64,000 nucleotides of DNA from Gigaspora rosea (taxonomy: Eukaryota > Glomeromycota > Glomeromycetes > Diversisporales > Gigasporaceae), in assembly GCA_003550325.1 (NCBI GenBank), contig QKWP01000368.1, positions 25,586-89,585 of the forward strand, written 5' to 3'. Positions 33,888 through 45,280 of the stretch are shown here, piece by piece. Position 1 is the first letter of the stretch, and the number at the start of each line of letters is the position of its first letter. The position numbers and the translations under genes were made by a program. The notes beneath the pieces are model-generated. The model searched no databases. It worked only from the letters and a program-made list of their open reading frames with translations, and had not been told where the DNA came from.

Positions 33888-36800
33888 TAGTGTTCCTCAA
33901 ACCTGAACTGAAGACCTGAACCTGACCCGGACCCGGCCTTGTGGGTCGAGTCGAACCATGATTTTTTTAACTCGACCGGGTTCAGATTATAAGAGAAATC
34001 CGAATTGATAGAACTCGGACCGACCTGGTTTATAAAAAAAATTATTTTTTTCTTATGATGATCTGAACTTAATGGTAAAATTGTATAAAGCAGAATTTTT
34101 TACTGCATAAATTGCACGAGAAAAAGTTTATAGCATAATTGCACGTTGATTACTTTACCATTTTTTTTTTTTTTTTACACGAATTGGCATACTTTTTTTT
34201 ATAAAAGCCAGTGTTTTTTTTTTTTTATTACATTTTTCATAAGACAACACATTATGTCGAGCTCAAGTGCGATGCCATATGATGGCATTTATGAAGAAAC
34301 TTGCGACAAAATATATGGTGAACCTTATGATAAATTTTATAACGAACCTTATGACGAACCTTACGACGAACCTCACGATTAATCTTATGACGAAATTTAT
34401 AACAACAATGCTACTCAGGAGCTAACAAATATGACCGGTTCAGATGAATTTGGGGATAATGAATTATTAACTTCAATTGAAACTAACGCAACTAATAAGT
34501 AATTTATTCAATACTAGTACTGTATTAACTTCATATTATATAGTAATACTAATATATTTATTTTATAGATCATTTGTATGGAACTATTTTAAGAAAAAAA
34601 AATTAAAAATAAAAAAGAATTAATTGTATTAACAGCAGTATGTGATCATTGTAGTAATGGTTTAAAAATCCATAAGGATGGATCAACTTCAAGCTTCTGA
34701 AAACATTTTATTCGCCTACATAATAACAAAGTACCAAAATTAAAAGGATCGAATGAACCAAATACAGAGCCACCGCAAAATGTATCTGTTATAAATATGA
34801 TTAACAGTTAAAAGCAAAGCCGTAAGTTAAAAAAAAAAAAAAGTACATACAGTATATCTTGTAGTGAAATATATTATATATAAATTCTTAGGCTACAGGT
34901 CAAGGTCGTGAACCTTTTGATTCTAAGAAATTTATTGACCTTATTAAACAATGGATTATTAAACATAACCGGACATTTCACATAATTGAAAATGATGGCC
35001 TTAGAGAAATATTCGCATATTTGGAACCCCAAGCAATAGGTATTTATTTATTTATTTTTAATTTTATTTTTTTTTAATTTTTAATTTATTTTGGTTTTTT
35101 TTTTTAGCACCGTCATCAGATACAATAAAAAAGTACATAACTAGAAATTTCGAAGAAGAACATGAACAACTTCGAAAAAAACTGCAAGAAGTTCCTGGGC
35201 GCATATCAATCACAACAGACATTTAGACAACCAATAATAATAACAAATCATTCATGGAAGTTACCATACATCACCTAGGCGCATCATGGTCGATAAAACA
35301 TCTTTTACTCGATTTTATTCATATAGATGGAAAACATACGGGTGCTGAAATAGCTAGTGCCATGGAAAACTGTCTTCGATAAATGGGAATTATTTCTAAA
35401 ATAATAGCGATTACGCGTGATAATGCGCCTTCTAATGATAGATTTTTACAAGACTTTTCTGACTCTATTTCATTGGCCAGTATCCAATTTGATGATAAAA
35501 CAACAATCAGTACGATACTTCGCCCATATTTTAAATCTTGCAGTACAAAGTATTTTTAATTAATGATATAGGAAAGGAATTAGAAATGGTTGTTACTTTA
35601 TTTATTTGTGTTTTTTTTATAAATAAATGCATTTAGTAAAATTTTTTTTTTTTTTTAGTTACGTCATTAATCAAAGGTATTAGAGGATTGAAGATACATC
35701 GTAAAAAGTTGAAAATGTTGTGTCCAATACATAATATAAGGATTTTAAAGCCGATTCTTGATGTTCCTACTTGGTGGAACTCCATTTATGAAATGTGTGC
35801 TTGTGCATTAGTATTACAAATCGTGCTAGATGCTATTTCTCGTACTGATTTAGATTTACACCAATACATACTTATTGAGGAAGATTGGGAAAAAATTAAA
35901 CTTCTTGTTTCAATTTTAGCACTATTTAAGGAAGGTTTGTAACGACTTAGTCAACTTTTTTTTTTTAAAAAAAAACTCTTAATATTTTTGTTTAATTTAG
36001 CAACGGTTGAGATATCAAAACAAGAATGTCCAACTTTGTCAATGGTTATCCCTCTCTATTATTTGTTAGTTGAAACTCTTAATGAAACTACGAAAAAGGA
36101 AAACATTCCACAATGGCTTGCGCACGGGTGTGAGGCTGCAACCATGAAGCTTTTAGGATATTGTCAAAAATTAAATATACTAAATGTTGCTGCAGTAATA
36201 TTAGATCCACAGCTTAAACTTGGGTATTTTGAAACTCTCAAATAGCAATTACAACTTATTAATCAAATCAAGGATATGTAAGTTGTTAGTACAAATTATA
36301 TAATATTATAAAAATTAACAACTAATATTGTTTTTTTTAGTATTACAAACAAATATGAAAATGATTATGCGCCTGTTCCTAGTCAAAATCAGCTTATACG
36401 ACCAAAAAACCATCTAATATAATGGCACGAATGTGCAAGTGATTATGCGTAGAACAACAAAGCGAATTAGATACATATTTACTAGTACTACGAACAAGTG
36501 GGAACATTGATAGTTTAGAGTGGTGGTGAAATAATGAATCATGTTATCCAAATCTCGCAAAATTTGCTCGTGATATTCTTCCAATACCGGCAACAAGTGT
36601 TCTGAGCGAGCAGATGTTTAGCATAAGTGGAGATATGGTCACTGACAAGAGAAACCAGTTGGATTCGAGAAGCTATGTGTTTGAGATCATAGTAGAGGGA
36701 ACTAGATAGCTAAATAAAATGAATTTTTTTTAAAACTAAAAATATTAGAGTAAAAAATTGCAGAATAAACTTTTTGTATGTACATACGATGCCGCAAATT

Positions 36801-37011
36801 TTGCAATTCATAATAAAATTGAGTGCATTTGTTTAGTAAATTTTTTTAAAATGCATTGTTTTCACATGAGTAAGGTATACTTATGCTGGTTCCGGTTTGG
36901 GTCAGGTATCAAATACTTGGGTCCAGGTTTATACTTGGACCCGGATCTGTTTTCTGGTTTGACTTTGGGTTTTTGCTAAAACCCCGCCCAACCGGCTCGT
37001 AAGGAACACTG
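33888..37011 (+). mobile_element. hAT transposon (3.12 kb), decayed, plus orientation
   Basis: The ends TAGTGTTCCTCAAACC and, inverted, CAGTGTTCCTTACGAGCC are flanked by the related 8-mers GTCCTGAA (33880-33887) and GCTCTGAA (37012-37019). Subterminal GACCCGGACCCGG and GGTCCAGG words lie near both ends. Weaker TSD and tip match than its neighbours suggest greater age. Confidence 0.82.
34254..36710 (+). pseudogene. hAT transposase, intron-containing and broken
   Basis: Fragments in order: an N-terminus with NEPYDEPYDEPHD repeats (34254-34382); a BED-like finger VCDHCSNGLKIHKDGS near 34640-34720; IKKYITRNFEEEHEQLRKKL and RISITTDI near 35125-35225; IAITRDNAPSND near 35405-35440; VPTWWNSIYEMCA at 35763-35801; ILDPQLKLGYFETL near 36200-36240; and a hATC end (NLAKFARDILPIPATS, then SEQMFSISGDM) at 36550-36640. 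Several premature stops occur, at least two replacing the expected Trp (after ITTDI and after TSSF). Likely short introns lie near 34510-34567, 34830-34890, 35041-35106 and 35940-35999. Confidence 0.85.
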
Positions 37012-37019
37012 GCTCTGAA

Positions 37020-37700
37020 CATAGTAGGGACAAAGTTAAAAATTAGTGAAACATTGTTCGCAAACAATATCGTGTTGAAACATTATTGCGAACATGTCCC
37101 TAAAGTTACATTGCAGACTATCTGTGTCACTATAAAATTGGCATGACAATATCTGTGTACAACACTGCTCCTACTTATTGAGAAAATGTTATCGTTTGTC
37201 CAACCCCCTCTCCTTCTTTTATATAATGTTATTTATTGATGCTCCTAATAAAAATATAACTTTTATATATAAAAACTATTATTAATTATAATGATATTTT
37301 TAAATTTTTTGATCCAAAAAAGAAGAAGTAATCTATTTTTAGTAATAATTTATTCTTTTTTTGTATTGGACTACTTTGCCTGGCCCTTATATTTTTTATT
37401 TTTAACTTTTAGTTTGAATCTTTTGTTTAACAATGTTCATAAAGCAGATTTTGAAAAGCTGACATATTCTCTAAATACTATATGGTTCTAAGGATAGTGC
37501 CCACACTATACAAAATTATTTTGGTTTTTGGAATCAAAAATAAAAATTTTTTGAAATTGTTTTTGACCAAAATTCAAAATTTTTAATGCTTTTTTTAAAT
37601 AGATGAAATTATAAAAAATATATAAATTTTATTTGTTCTTTATAAAAAATTTTAATTTATTTTTGGAAATCTAAAATAGACATTTTTCAAAAATCAATTT
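37020..37700. other. AT-rich intergenic sequence
   Basis: An imperfect dyad AACATTGTTCGCAAACAATA / ATTATTGCGAACATGT lies at 37050-37100. No gene. Confidence 0.5.
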
Positions 37701-37727
37701 CAGTAGTAATGATGCTGCCCGAAACTA

Positions 37728-38045
37728 CCGTATATGTCCGAAAATAAGCTACTACCTAAAATAAACTACCCCCTGATTTTGTTTAAAAATCTTAAAAAAT
37801 TCGTTAGCAGTTGCTACATATATAACTTTTTTTTCTACTAAGTAAACTTCAAAAAATCGATTAAGTAAAGTTGTTTAGCACATCAAAATACACTTACAGT
37901 AAAAATTTGGTGTCATTTGGATAACTTTTTATTAGTACGTTTTTCAATTTTTTCAAAAAATGCTATATTTCGAAAATAAGCTACTTTACGATTTTTCGTG
38001 TAATTTTTTGGCCAAAAAAGGTAGCTTAATTTCGGACACATATGG
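37728..38045. mobile_element. 318-bp TA-flanked MITE, GTAGCTTATTTTC family
   Basis: The ends CCGTATATGTCCGAAAATAA and, inverted, CCATATGTGTCCGAAATTAA are followed by GCTAC on both sides and flanked by TA (37726-37727 and 38046-38047). Related to 62982-63522 and to the partial copies at 8338 and 9250. Confidence 0.85.
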
Positions 38046-38099
38046 TATTTTGAGCTAATGACCAAAACTATAACTCCAATATTCTGCCCTAAACTAATT

Positions 38100-38222
38100 T
38101 GAAACTATGCAAAAATTTCGAAACTATGCTGAAATTCCAAAACTATGCTGAAATTCCGAAACTATGCCGAAATTCCAAAACTATGCAGAAATTCCGAAAC
38201 TATGCCAAAATTTTGAAACTAA
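38100..38222. repeat. 17-18-bp minisatellite GAAACTATGCNGAAATTCC
   Basis: About six or seven tandem copies with small variations (CTGAAATTCC, CAGAAATTCC, CAAAATTTT). Confidence 0.85.
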
Positions 38223-38384
38223 GTTTATATTAATGATACTGCCCAAAAACTCTTTTGGTTAAATAACTGAAACTATTTTGGGATACGAATATTTAATTTT
38301 TATTTAAATTTATTTATTTATATATAAAAAATTTTTATACATTCGCCCTAATCTAATCGTTCTAAATTGTTATGCCATTTTACT

Positions 38385-39075
38385 CGCTCTAGCAGAATAC
38401 AAAACCTATAGAAAAAAAAGTAATTGGTAAAAAATAACAAAAATAAAAAAATAAAAAAAAAGAACCAGTACTTATCTTAGTATTACATTCCCATTTCTGC
38501 AGATTTTTGATAATAAATGAACGCTCTTTTTCAGCCACTATTCCATTGTTGATAACAATACTCAACATTACGCATTTCAAGAGCATATCCCATCACTAAA
38601 GATTTTGAAAATGCATGTTAGCTCTTCCAAATCGAGATCCCAGTAGTATACAGAACTGGTGCTTATTTTAGTATAAGTTTTAGCACTTTTGAGTCGAGAT
38701 TGCTGAATCATTACGCAATTTCACCATTGCTAGCAGTATAAAAACCTATAAAAGAAAGAAGTATCAGTAGTTAGCAAAAAAAGATGAAAAATAGAAATGC
38801 AAAAAAAAACCCCTGTACTTAGCTTAGTTTTAGCATTTCTGGTTTGAGATCTCTGAATCAAATCTCTAAATCTTCATGCCATTCCACTCTTCCTGGTGGT
38901 ACTTATAACCTACAGAAGAAAGGAGTAGTTAGCAAAAACGAACGAAAAATAAAAAAAAAAAACATGAAAAAAAAGAACTGGTACTCATCTTAGTTCTAAC
39001 ACTTTCAGGTCGAATCTTTACGCTGTTTCACTCTTGTCAGCAGTATACAAAACGTATATAAAGAAATAGTTAGTA
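38385..39075. repeat. Four irregular tandem units of about 150-340 bp
   Basis: Each unit has AGCAGTATACAAAACCTATA followed by AGAAAGAAGTA/TTAGCAAAAA and an A-rich run ending near GTACTTATCTTAGT. Unit heads are near 38390, 38730, 38895 and 39040. Non-coding. Confidence 0.6.
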
Positions 39076-39739
39076 AAAAAAATAGAAAAAAAATAGAAAA
39101 AAAACATAAAAAACTAATACTCAACTTAATAGCAAAAATGAAATATAAATAAAATTATAAATAGTCTTTAAAAAAAAAAAAAGATCAAAGATTATCTATT
39201 TAAAAATCGAAACATAAAAAAAAATCAAAACAATTCAAAAATAAATAAATAAATAAATAAAATAAATAATAAAAAAAAACGAAATAAATAAATGAAATAA
39301 AAAAAAATAATAATAAAAGAAAAAAATTAAAAAAAAAAATATAAAAAAAAAATCGAAGTATTGAAAAAGAAAATATTTATGTAATACAAGACGATAAAGA
39401 TCGATTCGAATATTGGGTGGTGCATTTTTACTTATTGCGCAAGTAATACAAACCAAAAAAAGTAACTCGATTATAAGTGCGTGGAACAAAAATTTAGGAA
39501 TAGAGGCTTAAAGTTAGAGGCTATAGAGCTAGATTAGTGCTTGCTATGTAAAAAATTTCATATTAGCAGGGCAGATTCGGAGTTTCGGTATAGTTTTGGA
39601 GTTTCGGTATATTTTCGAAGTATTGGTTTAGTTTCGGGTCTTTAGGCAAGCTTCGGCCAAGAGATCATATCCAAAACTGGTAATACCAGTTTCAGTTTCA
39701 GTCAATTCGAAACTATAGAGTTTCGGGCAGCATCATTAG

Positions 39740-40060
39740 TGCCCTTACTATAATTGTTATTTTTCAGAGTAATGTTGTTATATAGCATATAAAATAAATA
39801 TAGTTTGCTAAAGATTAAAATGAATATATATCAGTTAATAAATTAGAATTTAATATTTAACAATTTTAATTATTTAAGAAAGTGGTATTTAGTTTTTGCG
39901 AATACCAAACATAATCAATCTCTATACAAATCTACCAAACAACAGAAACCAAATGTGACAGTAATATATCATGAATCAGTGAGTAAGGGAGTGACAAAAA
40001 TCAGATGATTTTTTAGAGGGTAAAGGTTAAAAAAGTTGAAATTATATATAAAAACCTGTC
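39740..40060. other. AT-rich intergenic sequence
   Basis: Nothing recognised. Confidence 0.5.
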
Positions 40061-40068
40061 TATATATA

Positions 40069-40324
40069 TGGGCTTGCTGCTGCAAAAATAGGGTAAATTG
40101 ACAAATTTTTAAAATTGAATTTTTTTGCATAAATTAATTTAGTATAAGATTAGAATCATTTTTTACTTAAAACACAAAAGTAGTTGTATTAATAAAATTA
40201 TGCAGTATAACTCTTTAAAATTTGCAATTTCTTATGATTTATTATAAAATTTATAACATAAAAATTGATTTTCCAAAGATCTTTTTTTTTGTCAATTTAC
40301 TCCCTTTTTGTAGCACCAAGCCCA
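40069..40324. mobile_element. 256-bp TA-flanked MITE
   Basis: TGGGCTTGCTGCTGCAAAAA and, inverted, TGGGCTTGGTGCTACAAAAA, both leading into (G/T)AGTAAATTGACAAA-like text, sit between TA dinucleotides (40067-40068 and 40325-40326). Confidence 0.85.
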
Positions 40325-40326
40325 TA

Positions 40327-40835
40327 TATTAAGCAAGAGGGAGGGGGGATAGGCCTCTGATAAAAATAATCAAATAATTAATGACACAGCCCTAATTAAT
40401 ATAGCCAAAGGTTCTTTAGTATAGCATTATAAACATTTTTTATATATTTATATAAAATAATTGCACATCATTTTATTGGCTATATATTATAGTAAGTTGT
40501 CCCTTCTGTTTATTTTACTAACCTCTAGGTTATAGTACTAGGTTTGCTTTTATTTTCTTTTTATTTTCTGTTTTTGTTTTTTCTTTTTCATAACTTTTTC
40601 CATTTTGTTAGCTTCTATCATTAGTTATAGAATTTTTTTTTGTCTTTCTCATCTTGATGTCTTTTTATTTTGTTAGTATTTGGTTAGTCGTATAAGGTTA
40701 GCAGTTATTTTCTTTTTTTTTCTCATCCTTTTTTATTTTTTTAGTTTAAAGAGGCCGCCAGAAATTAGCTAATTTCTTAGGAGGGGTTCATGGTCTAGTC
40801 AGATTATATATAATACTTGTTCTCTGATTAGTTGA
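40327..40835. other. T-rich intergenic sequence
   Basis: Pyrimidine-rich low complexity at 40500-40740. No gene. Confidence 0.5.
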
Positions 40836-40843
40836 TGCTAATG

Positions 40844-41035
40844 AAGGACCCCGAGCAATCTATGAACAGCTAACAATTTTAAAAAATTGTTATATATTTC
40901 TAAAACTAGAAAAGATCTACAGAAAAACAGTCAAAAATAAGCATTAATATTACTAAATATTGAAAAGATTTACACAAAAATAGTTAAAAATAAGCAAAAG
41001 CAAATTGTCACCTATCTATGTATAGCTCGGGGTCC
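40844..41035. mobile_element. 192-bp hAT-like MITE with 8-bp TSD
   Basis: (AA)GGACCCCGAGCAATCTATG and, inverted, GGACCCCGAGCTATACATAG bound the unit. TGCTAATG flanks both sides (40836-40843 and 41036-41043). Confidence 0.8.
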
Positions 41036-41081
41036 TGCTAATGGTTATACAATTCAAGATGGATGCTATATATACTGATAG

Positions 41082-42185
41082 TAGGGGTCTTAATGGGTCG
41101 GGTTGGGTCGGGTTTGGGCCTGACCTGGGTCAGACCCACTTGGGTCAAAACCCAACCCGGGTCTGACCTACCTCATGTCAAACCCGACCCGGGTCTGACC
41201 CGCCTCATGCCAAACCCGACCCGGGTCTGACCCGCCTCATGTCAAACCTGACCCAGGTCTGACCCAACCCAACCCAACCCGGGTTGAACCCGGGTCAACG
41301 GGTCATACAAATTTTATCGAAGTTATGCATTTAAATAAGCCATTCGAATTATGAATAATTTTATAATTTTACAATACTTAGTGAATATAAAAACATTTTA
41401 TAATCTAGATAGAAATGGCTATTTATGCTGTATTCGCGGACTCATGGGACCCAAAAAATTACAAAGATTGTTAATTCAAATAATCAAAGTTCGATAATCT
41501 AAGTATTTAAAATAATCTATTCATGAATAGTGCTCGTACCCGGATAACTCTTTATCCGAAAGTTTGTTACCTTTAACAAAATCTAATAACCGGTTTTATA
41601 TCCTATTCAAATAAAAGGATAACGGTTATATCCGGATAGCCTAACAGTTTAACCGGTGATTGTACTCTAGAGTACAACCACTATTCATGAATATTGCTTT
41701 TAATTTTAATCGGTAAGTTCATTAACCTAAACGTTTAAAATAAGCTATTCATAAGATATACTATTATCACGTTAATATTGTAAATATAAAGAATTTTTAT
41801 TAATTTAATTTATGACTATTTAAATATTTATTTATTTGCATCCGGTTAGTTGGGAGCATAAAAATTATTTGTATTTACATATATTAATACGACTAAATAC
41901 CCTGGTTAATTATATACGACACACATGTTCGATTCAAATAACCGATTAAGAAGATGTGACCAACTAAATTACTATATCTCTAGTTTTAATCTATGACCTA
42001 ATAGGTCATTTCAGGTCTGACCCGGGCCTGACCCGACTCGGGTTTTTTCTGACCCGGGTCTGACCCGACTCAGGTTTTTTCTGACCCGGGTCTAACCCAA
42101 CCCGGGTTTGATCTGACCCAACCCGACCTGAGTTGGGTCTGACCCGGGTCGGGTTGGGTCAGATCCGACCCAGCTAAGACCCCTA
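41082..42185. mobile_element. Non-autonomous hAT element with GGGTC arrays, perfect TSD
   Basis: The ends TAGGGGTCTTAATGGGTCGG and, inverted, TAGGGGTCTTAGCTGGGTCG are flanked by ACTGATAG (41074-41081 and 42186-42193). Dense CCCGACCCGGGTCTGAC arrays occupy about 41095-41310 and 42010-42180; the centre is AT-rich and non-coding. The tips resemble those of the hAT at 18283. Confidence 0.92.
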
Positions 42186-42698
42186 ACTGATAGTATACCA
42201 ATTAGCCTACGGATTTGCTTACCTATACTTATACTAATCTGTAACTTTATAACAGTCTTTTTATTTTAAATAAATATGCATATATCTATGTACGAGAAAT
42301 CAATAATTCAGTTTTTTTATAACTACGAAGATATGTAACATTTAAAACTTCAGAACTTAAAAGAATTTTTTTATTCTTTTATTAACTCTACGCTTTTTAT
42401 TTAAATACTTTTTTATTTACCTCCTTGTTTGTTAGAATACTACGTATTATAAAACAGTTAAATTAATTTAACTACTACATATTCATTCTAACTATACTTT
42501 CCTTTATCTAAGTGATTCACTATCAGAAAGGCTATGTTCGAAATCAATTTCTTCAAATTGTGAAGGCATGTATGGCTCTATAAGCACATAGGGTTGAGAG
42601 TATATAAACTCATATGTTGCTGAATTAGAATTTCGAGATTTGCAAGCAAAATGTTGAGACTGTTTATACAAAATTCAAGGTAGGGAAATACTTTCTAC

Positions 42699-42983
42699 TA
42701 GGGTTCCTCAAATTCAAATCAAATCAAATATTGGGTCAATTTGAATTTGATCAAATCAAATTGACCTTGATTTGAATTTGATTGATTCAAATAATTGAAT
42801 TTGAATTTGATTTGAATTTGAATTTTTAATAGTAATTTTCAAATCAAATCAAATATTTGTCAAATCAAATCAAATTTGGCCATATTTGAATTTGATTAAA
42901 TCAAATATTGTCAAATTTGAATTTGAATTTGATCAAATATTTGATTCAAATATTTGAAGATCAAATCAAATTGCGGAACCCTA
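42699..42983. mobile_element. 285-bp AAATTTGA-type hAT MITE with perfect TSD
   Basis: TAGGGTTCCTCAAATTCAAA and, inverted, TAGGGTTCCGCAATTTGATT bound CAAAT/ATTTG word arrays. CTTTCTAC flanks both sides (42691-42698 and 42984-42991). It interrupts the minus-strand repeated gene between its FDQIKIP and SQPYV parts. Intact relative of the split MITE at 14807-18202. Confidence 0.92.
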
Positions 42984-43313
42984 CTTTCTACATTCTGAAC
43001 AACATAAATGCTGATACATTTCTTCTGAAATAGTTATAATATTGGTCGTAGAGTGGAATTTTGATTTGATCAAAGTATTCAAAAATATGAATAGGATTTA
43101 AAAAATGCTGATTACGTCCTTTAATTATTAGAGTAAGAATCTATTGTTTTCTTGTAATAAAGTAGTTGCTTCAGATATGCGGAATAGCTTACAACAATTT
43201 ATATTTTTATATTTACGAATATTGAGTGAATAGCAACAGATTTGATGGTAGTCTTTAATCCATTGCCATGAAATTTCATTATTGTCAAACATATCAATAT
43301 GCGTATTCACATA

Positions 43314-44430
43314 TAGAGGTCTAACTTGGTCAAAAAATAAGTATTCGAATGTTCATTTGTTTAATATTTTATTATTCAAATATTTGGTCAAAAATTTTGA
43401 ACGATATTCGAATATTCACTGAATATTTATTGAATATTAAATATATTTCAATTTTAAAAAAATTATATAACGAATATTGGACCGGAGCCGAAGAACCGGA
43501 CGTCAACCTCAGGAACAAGATCTACCAAACTGGCTGCCGAATCGGGTTCCGGAGGAAAAGGACCTATATTATAGAAGTAGGTACCAGGGGGAGAAAAACC
43601 ATAATAGCACCTAATGCTGAGTAGATCAACCCTTCTGGGCCAACTAGATTGGAAGTCTGGGATGTATTAGTGAAAGACTGATAGTAAAGTGATAGTTGGT
43701 ACTAGGGTTGAAGCAAACTTTACAAGGGCAGAAGTAGGTAATGGTAGCGGTTAGGTATCCCCTAACTGCAAGTCGCTTGCCTCGGTGAGTGCGTAAGTTA
43801 CCGAAGTGTAGGTAATACCTGTGTAGGACAGGAACTGCTCTACCAAGTGTACTGCGAGGATAAATTAGTCCTAAGCGGATGTAGTTAGCATCCGAGACTG
43901 TCTTCGACTGACTAATATATCAGAGAGCTGTACCAGTGATCACAAGTAGGATTGATATGCGAAGCTTGGACCAGAGGGTTTAAATAGGCAATCCCCTAGT
44001 CGGGTTGTAGGTATGGCAACTAGTGTAGAACCTTCAGGCGGACTACTTAAATTAGACAACCAAAAGTTGTACGTGTGGCTAGTTGTACTCTCATTCAATG
44101 TAACAATTGTGGGGCTGACCAAAGAGGCACTCTTGATCCATAGGCTTGATTAAATAAACTCTCACCCAGAGCGGGAACTTTGACATAAAAAAAAAAATTA
44201 TATAACTATCTTATTTAAATTAGCCAATAATATTGCAAATAAATTATTAAAAAATAAAATAAAATTATAAAATTATATATATATATATATATATATTCAA
44301 TGAATATTCAATAAATATATTCAGTAAAATTTTAAATATTTGAATATTCATTCAGTGAAAAATTATATATTCGAATATTGAATATTTAGTGAATATTTAG
44401 TGAATATTATTTATCGAGTCAGACCTTTAA
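43314..44430. mobile_element. GAATATTC-rich inverted-repeat element carrying a SINE
   Basis: AGAGGTCTAACTTGGTCAAA at the left and, inverted, AAAGGTCTGACTCGATAAAT at the right bound arrays of GAATATTCGAATAT words. No TSD was matched. It lies within the broken repeated gene, between its GGPDENP core and the EISWQWI part. About 400 bp without the SINE. Confidence 0.65.
43482..44190 (+). mobile_element. 5'-truncated member of the long SINE family
   Basis: Body shared with 11741-12809: GGAGGAAAAGGAC, GTACCAGGGGGAG, ACCGAAGTGTAGGTAATACC, CAGAGGGTTTAAATAGGCAA and GTGTAGAACCTTC in the same order. It ends in CTTTGACATAAAAAAAAA. The tRNA-like head is missing. AAATTATATAAC occurs on both sides (about 43470-43481 and 44195-44206). 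Confidence 0.85.
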
Positions 44431-44770
44431 TCTGAGAAATGAAAAATTTTTTTTGCCAATTCTTCATTAATAACTTTTTACTAATAATTGAGATGAGTAC
44501 CATAATGATCTATAGGTAATACAATTCTAGCTAACTTAGACGAAAGAGGTGCTATAGCTCTTTTCACGGAATTAAAAGAAGACTGACCAGGTGCATGGAT
44601 ATGAACAATCAAGTAATCGAGGTCCAAGAAATGAAAAAGTTTACAATATTCTATAATATTTTTTAGGTGGTTTGGATTTTCATCCGGCCCACCGCCTACT
44701 AATAAAACTTACAACGGCTTAATTTTTTCTTCTATGCAGATAATTTCATCATAGTTTTCCGAATTCATTA

Positions 44771-45280
44771 TTGAAATCAATCAGACATATACTTGCTGAA
44801 CAAACCGGACAAACTCAAAACTCAAAAAAAAACAATTGTTATTTACAGAAAATTAAATCAAACAAATAATTTTAATATTTTGCAAATACATTGTATATCA
44901 TGATATAGTTATAAGATTGTTTAAATAAGAATTATTAACAAAGTTTTTGAAAAATTAGTTTGACCAGAGTTTGGGATTTGGGCATGGACAAACCCAAACT
45001 ACAATAGTTTGGGATTTGGGTGGCAACTATAATCAGCCATATGTGTCAATGCAGTTTCTACCTACAAAATATTCAGGTCGAATGTAAATTGTAAAGTGTC
45101 CTAAACAAAAACTATTATTCATATCATTTGGATTTATTAAAAAATTAACAGATAGAATCAGTTTCATTTTTCTGCCTAAAAGAAAATTATGGTTAGATAT
45201 AAAAACAGGTTTATTTATTGTTTTGATTGACTTGGATGTTCATCCAATCGCTAGAATTTCCAAAATTAACGTCTTGGGAT
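44771..45280. other. Decayed sequence between pieces of the broken repeated gene
   Basis: GTTTGGGATTTGG is repeated at 44967 and 45008. No readable domain. Confidence 0.4.

Larger units (their letters stand above)
37707..39738. mobile_element. Inverted-repeat element with GAAACTATGC minisatellite and nested MITE
   Basis: TAATGATGCTGCCCGAAACT at 37707 and the same sequence inverted at 39719-39738 form the ends. The flanking 8-mers do not match, so the TSD is lost or the limits are slightly off. A TA MITE (37728-38045) sits 21 bp from the left tip. A second tip-like word, TTAATGATACTGCCC, occurs at 38231. No coding capacity. Confidence 0.65.
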
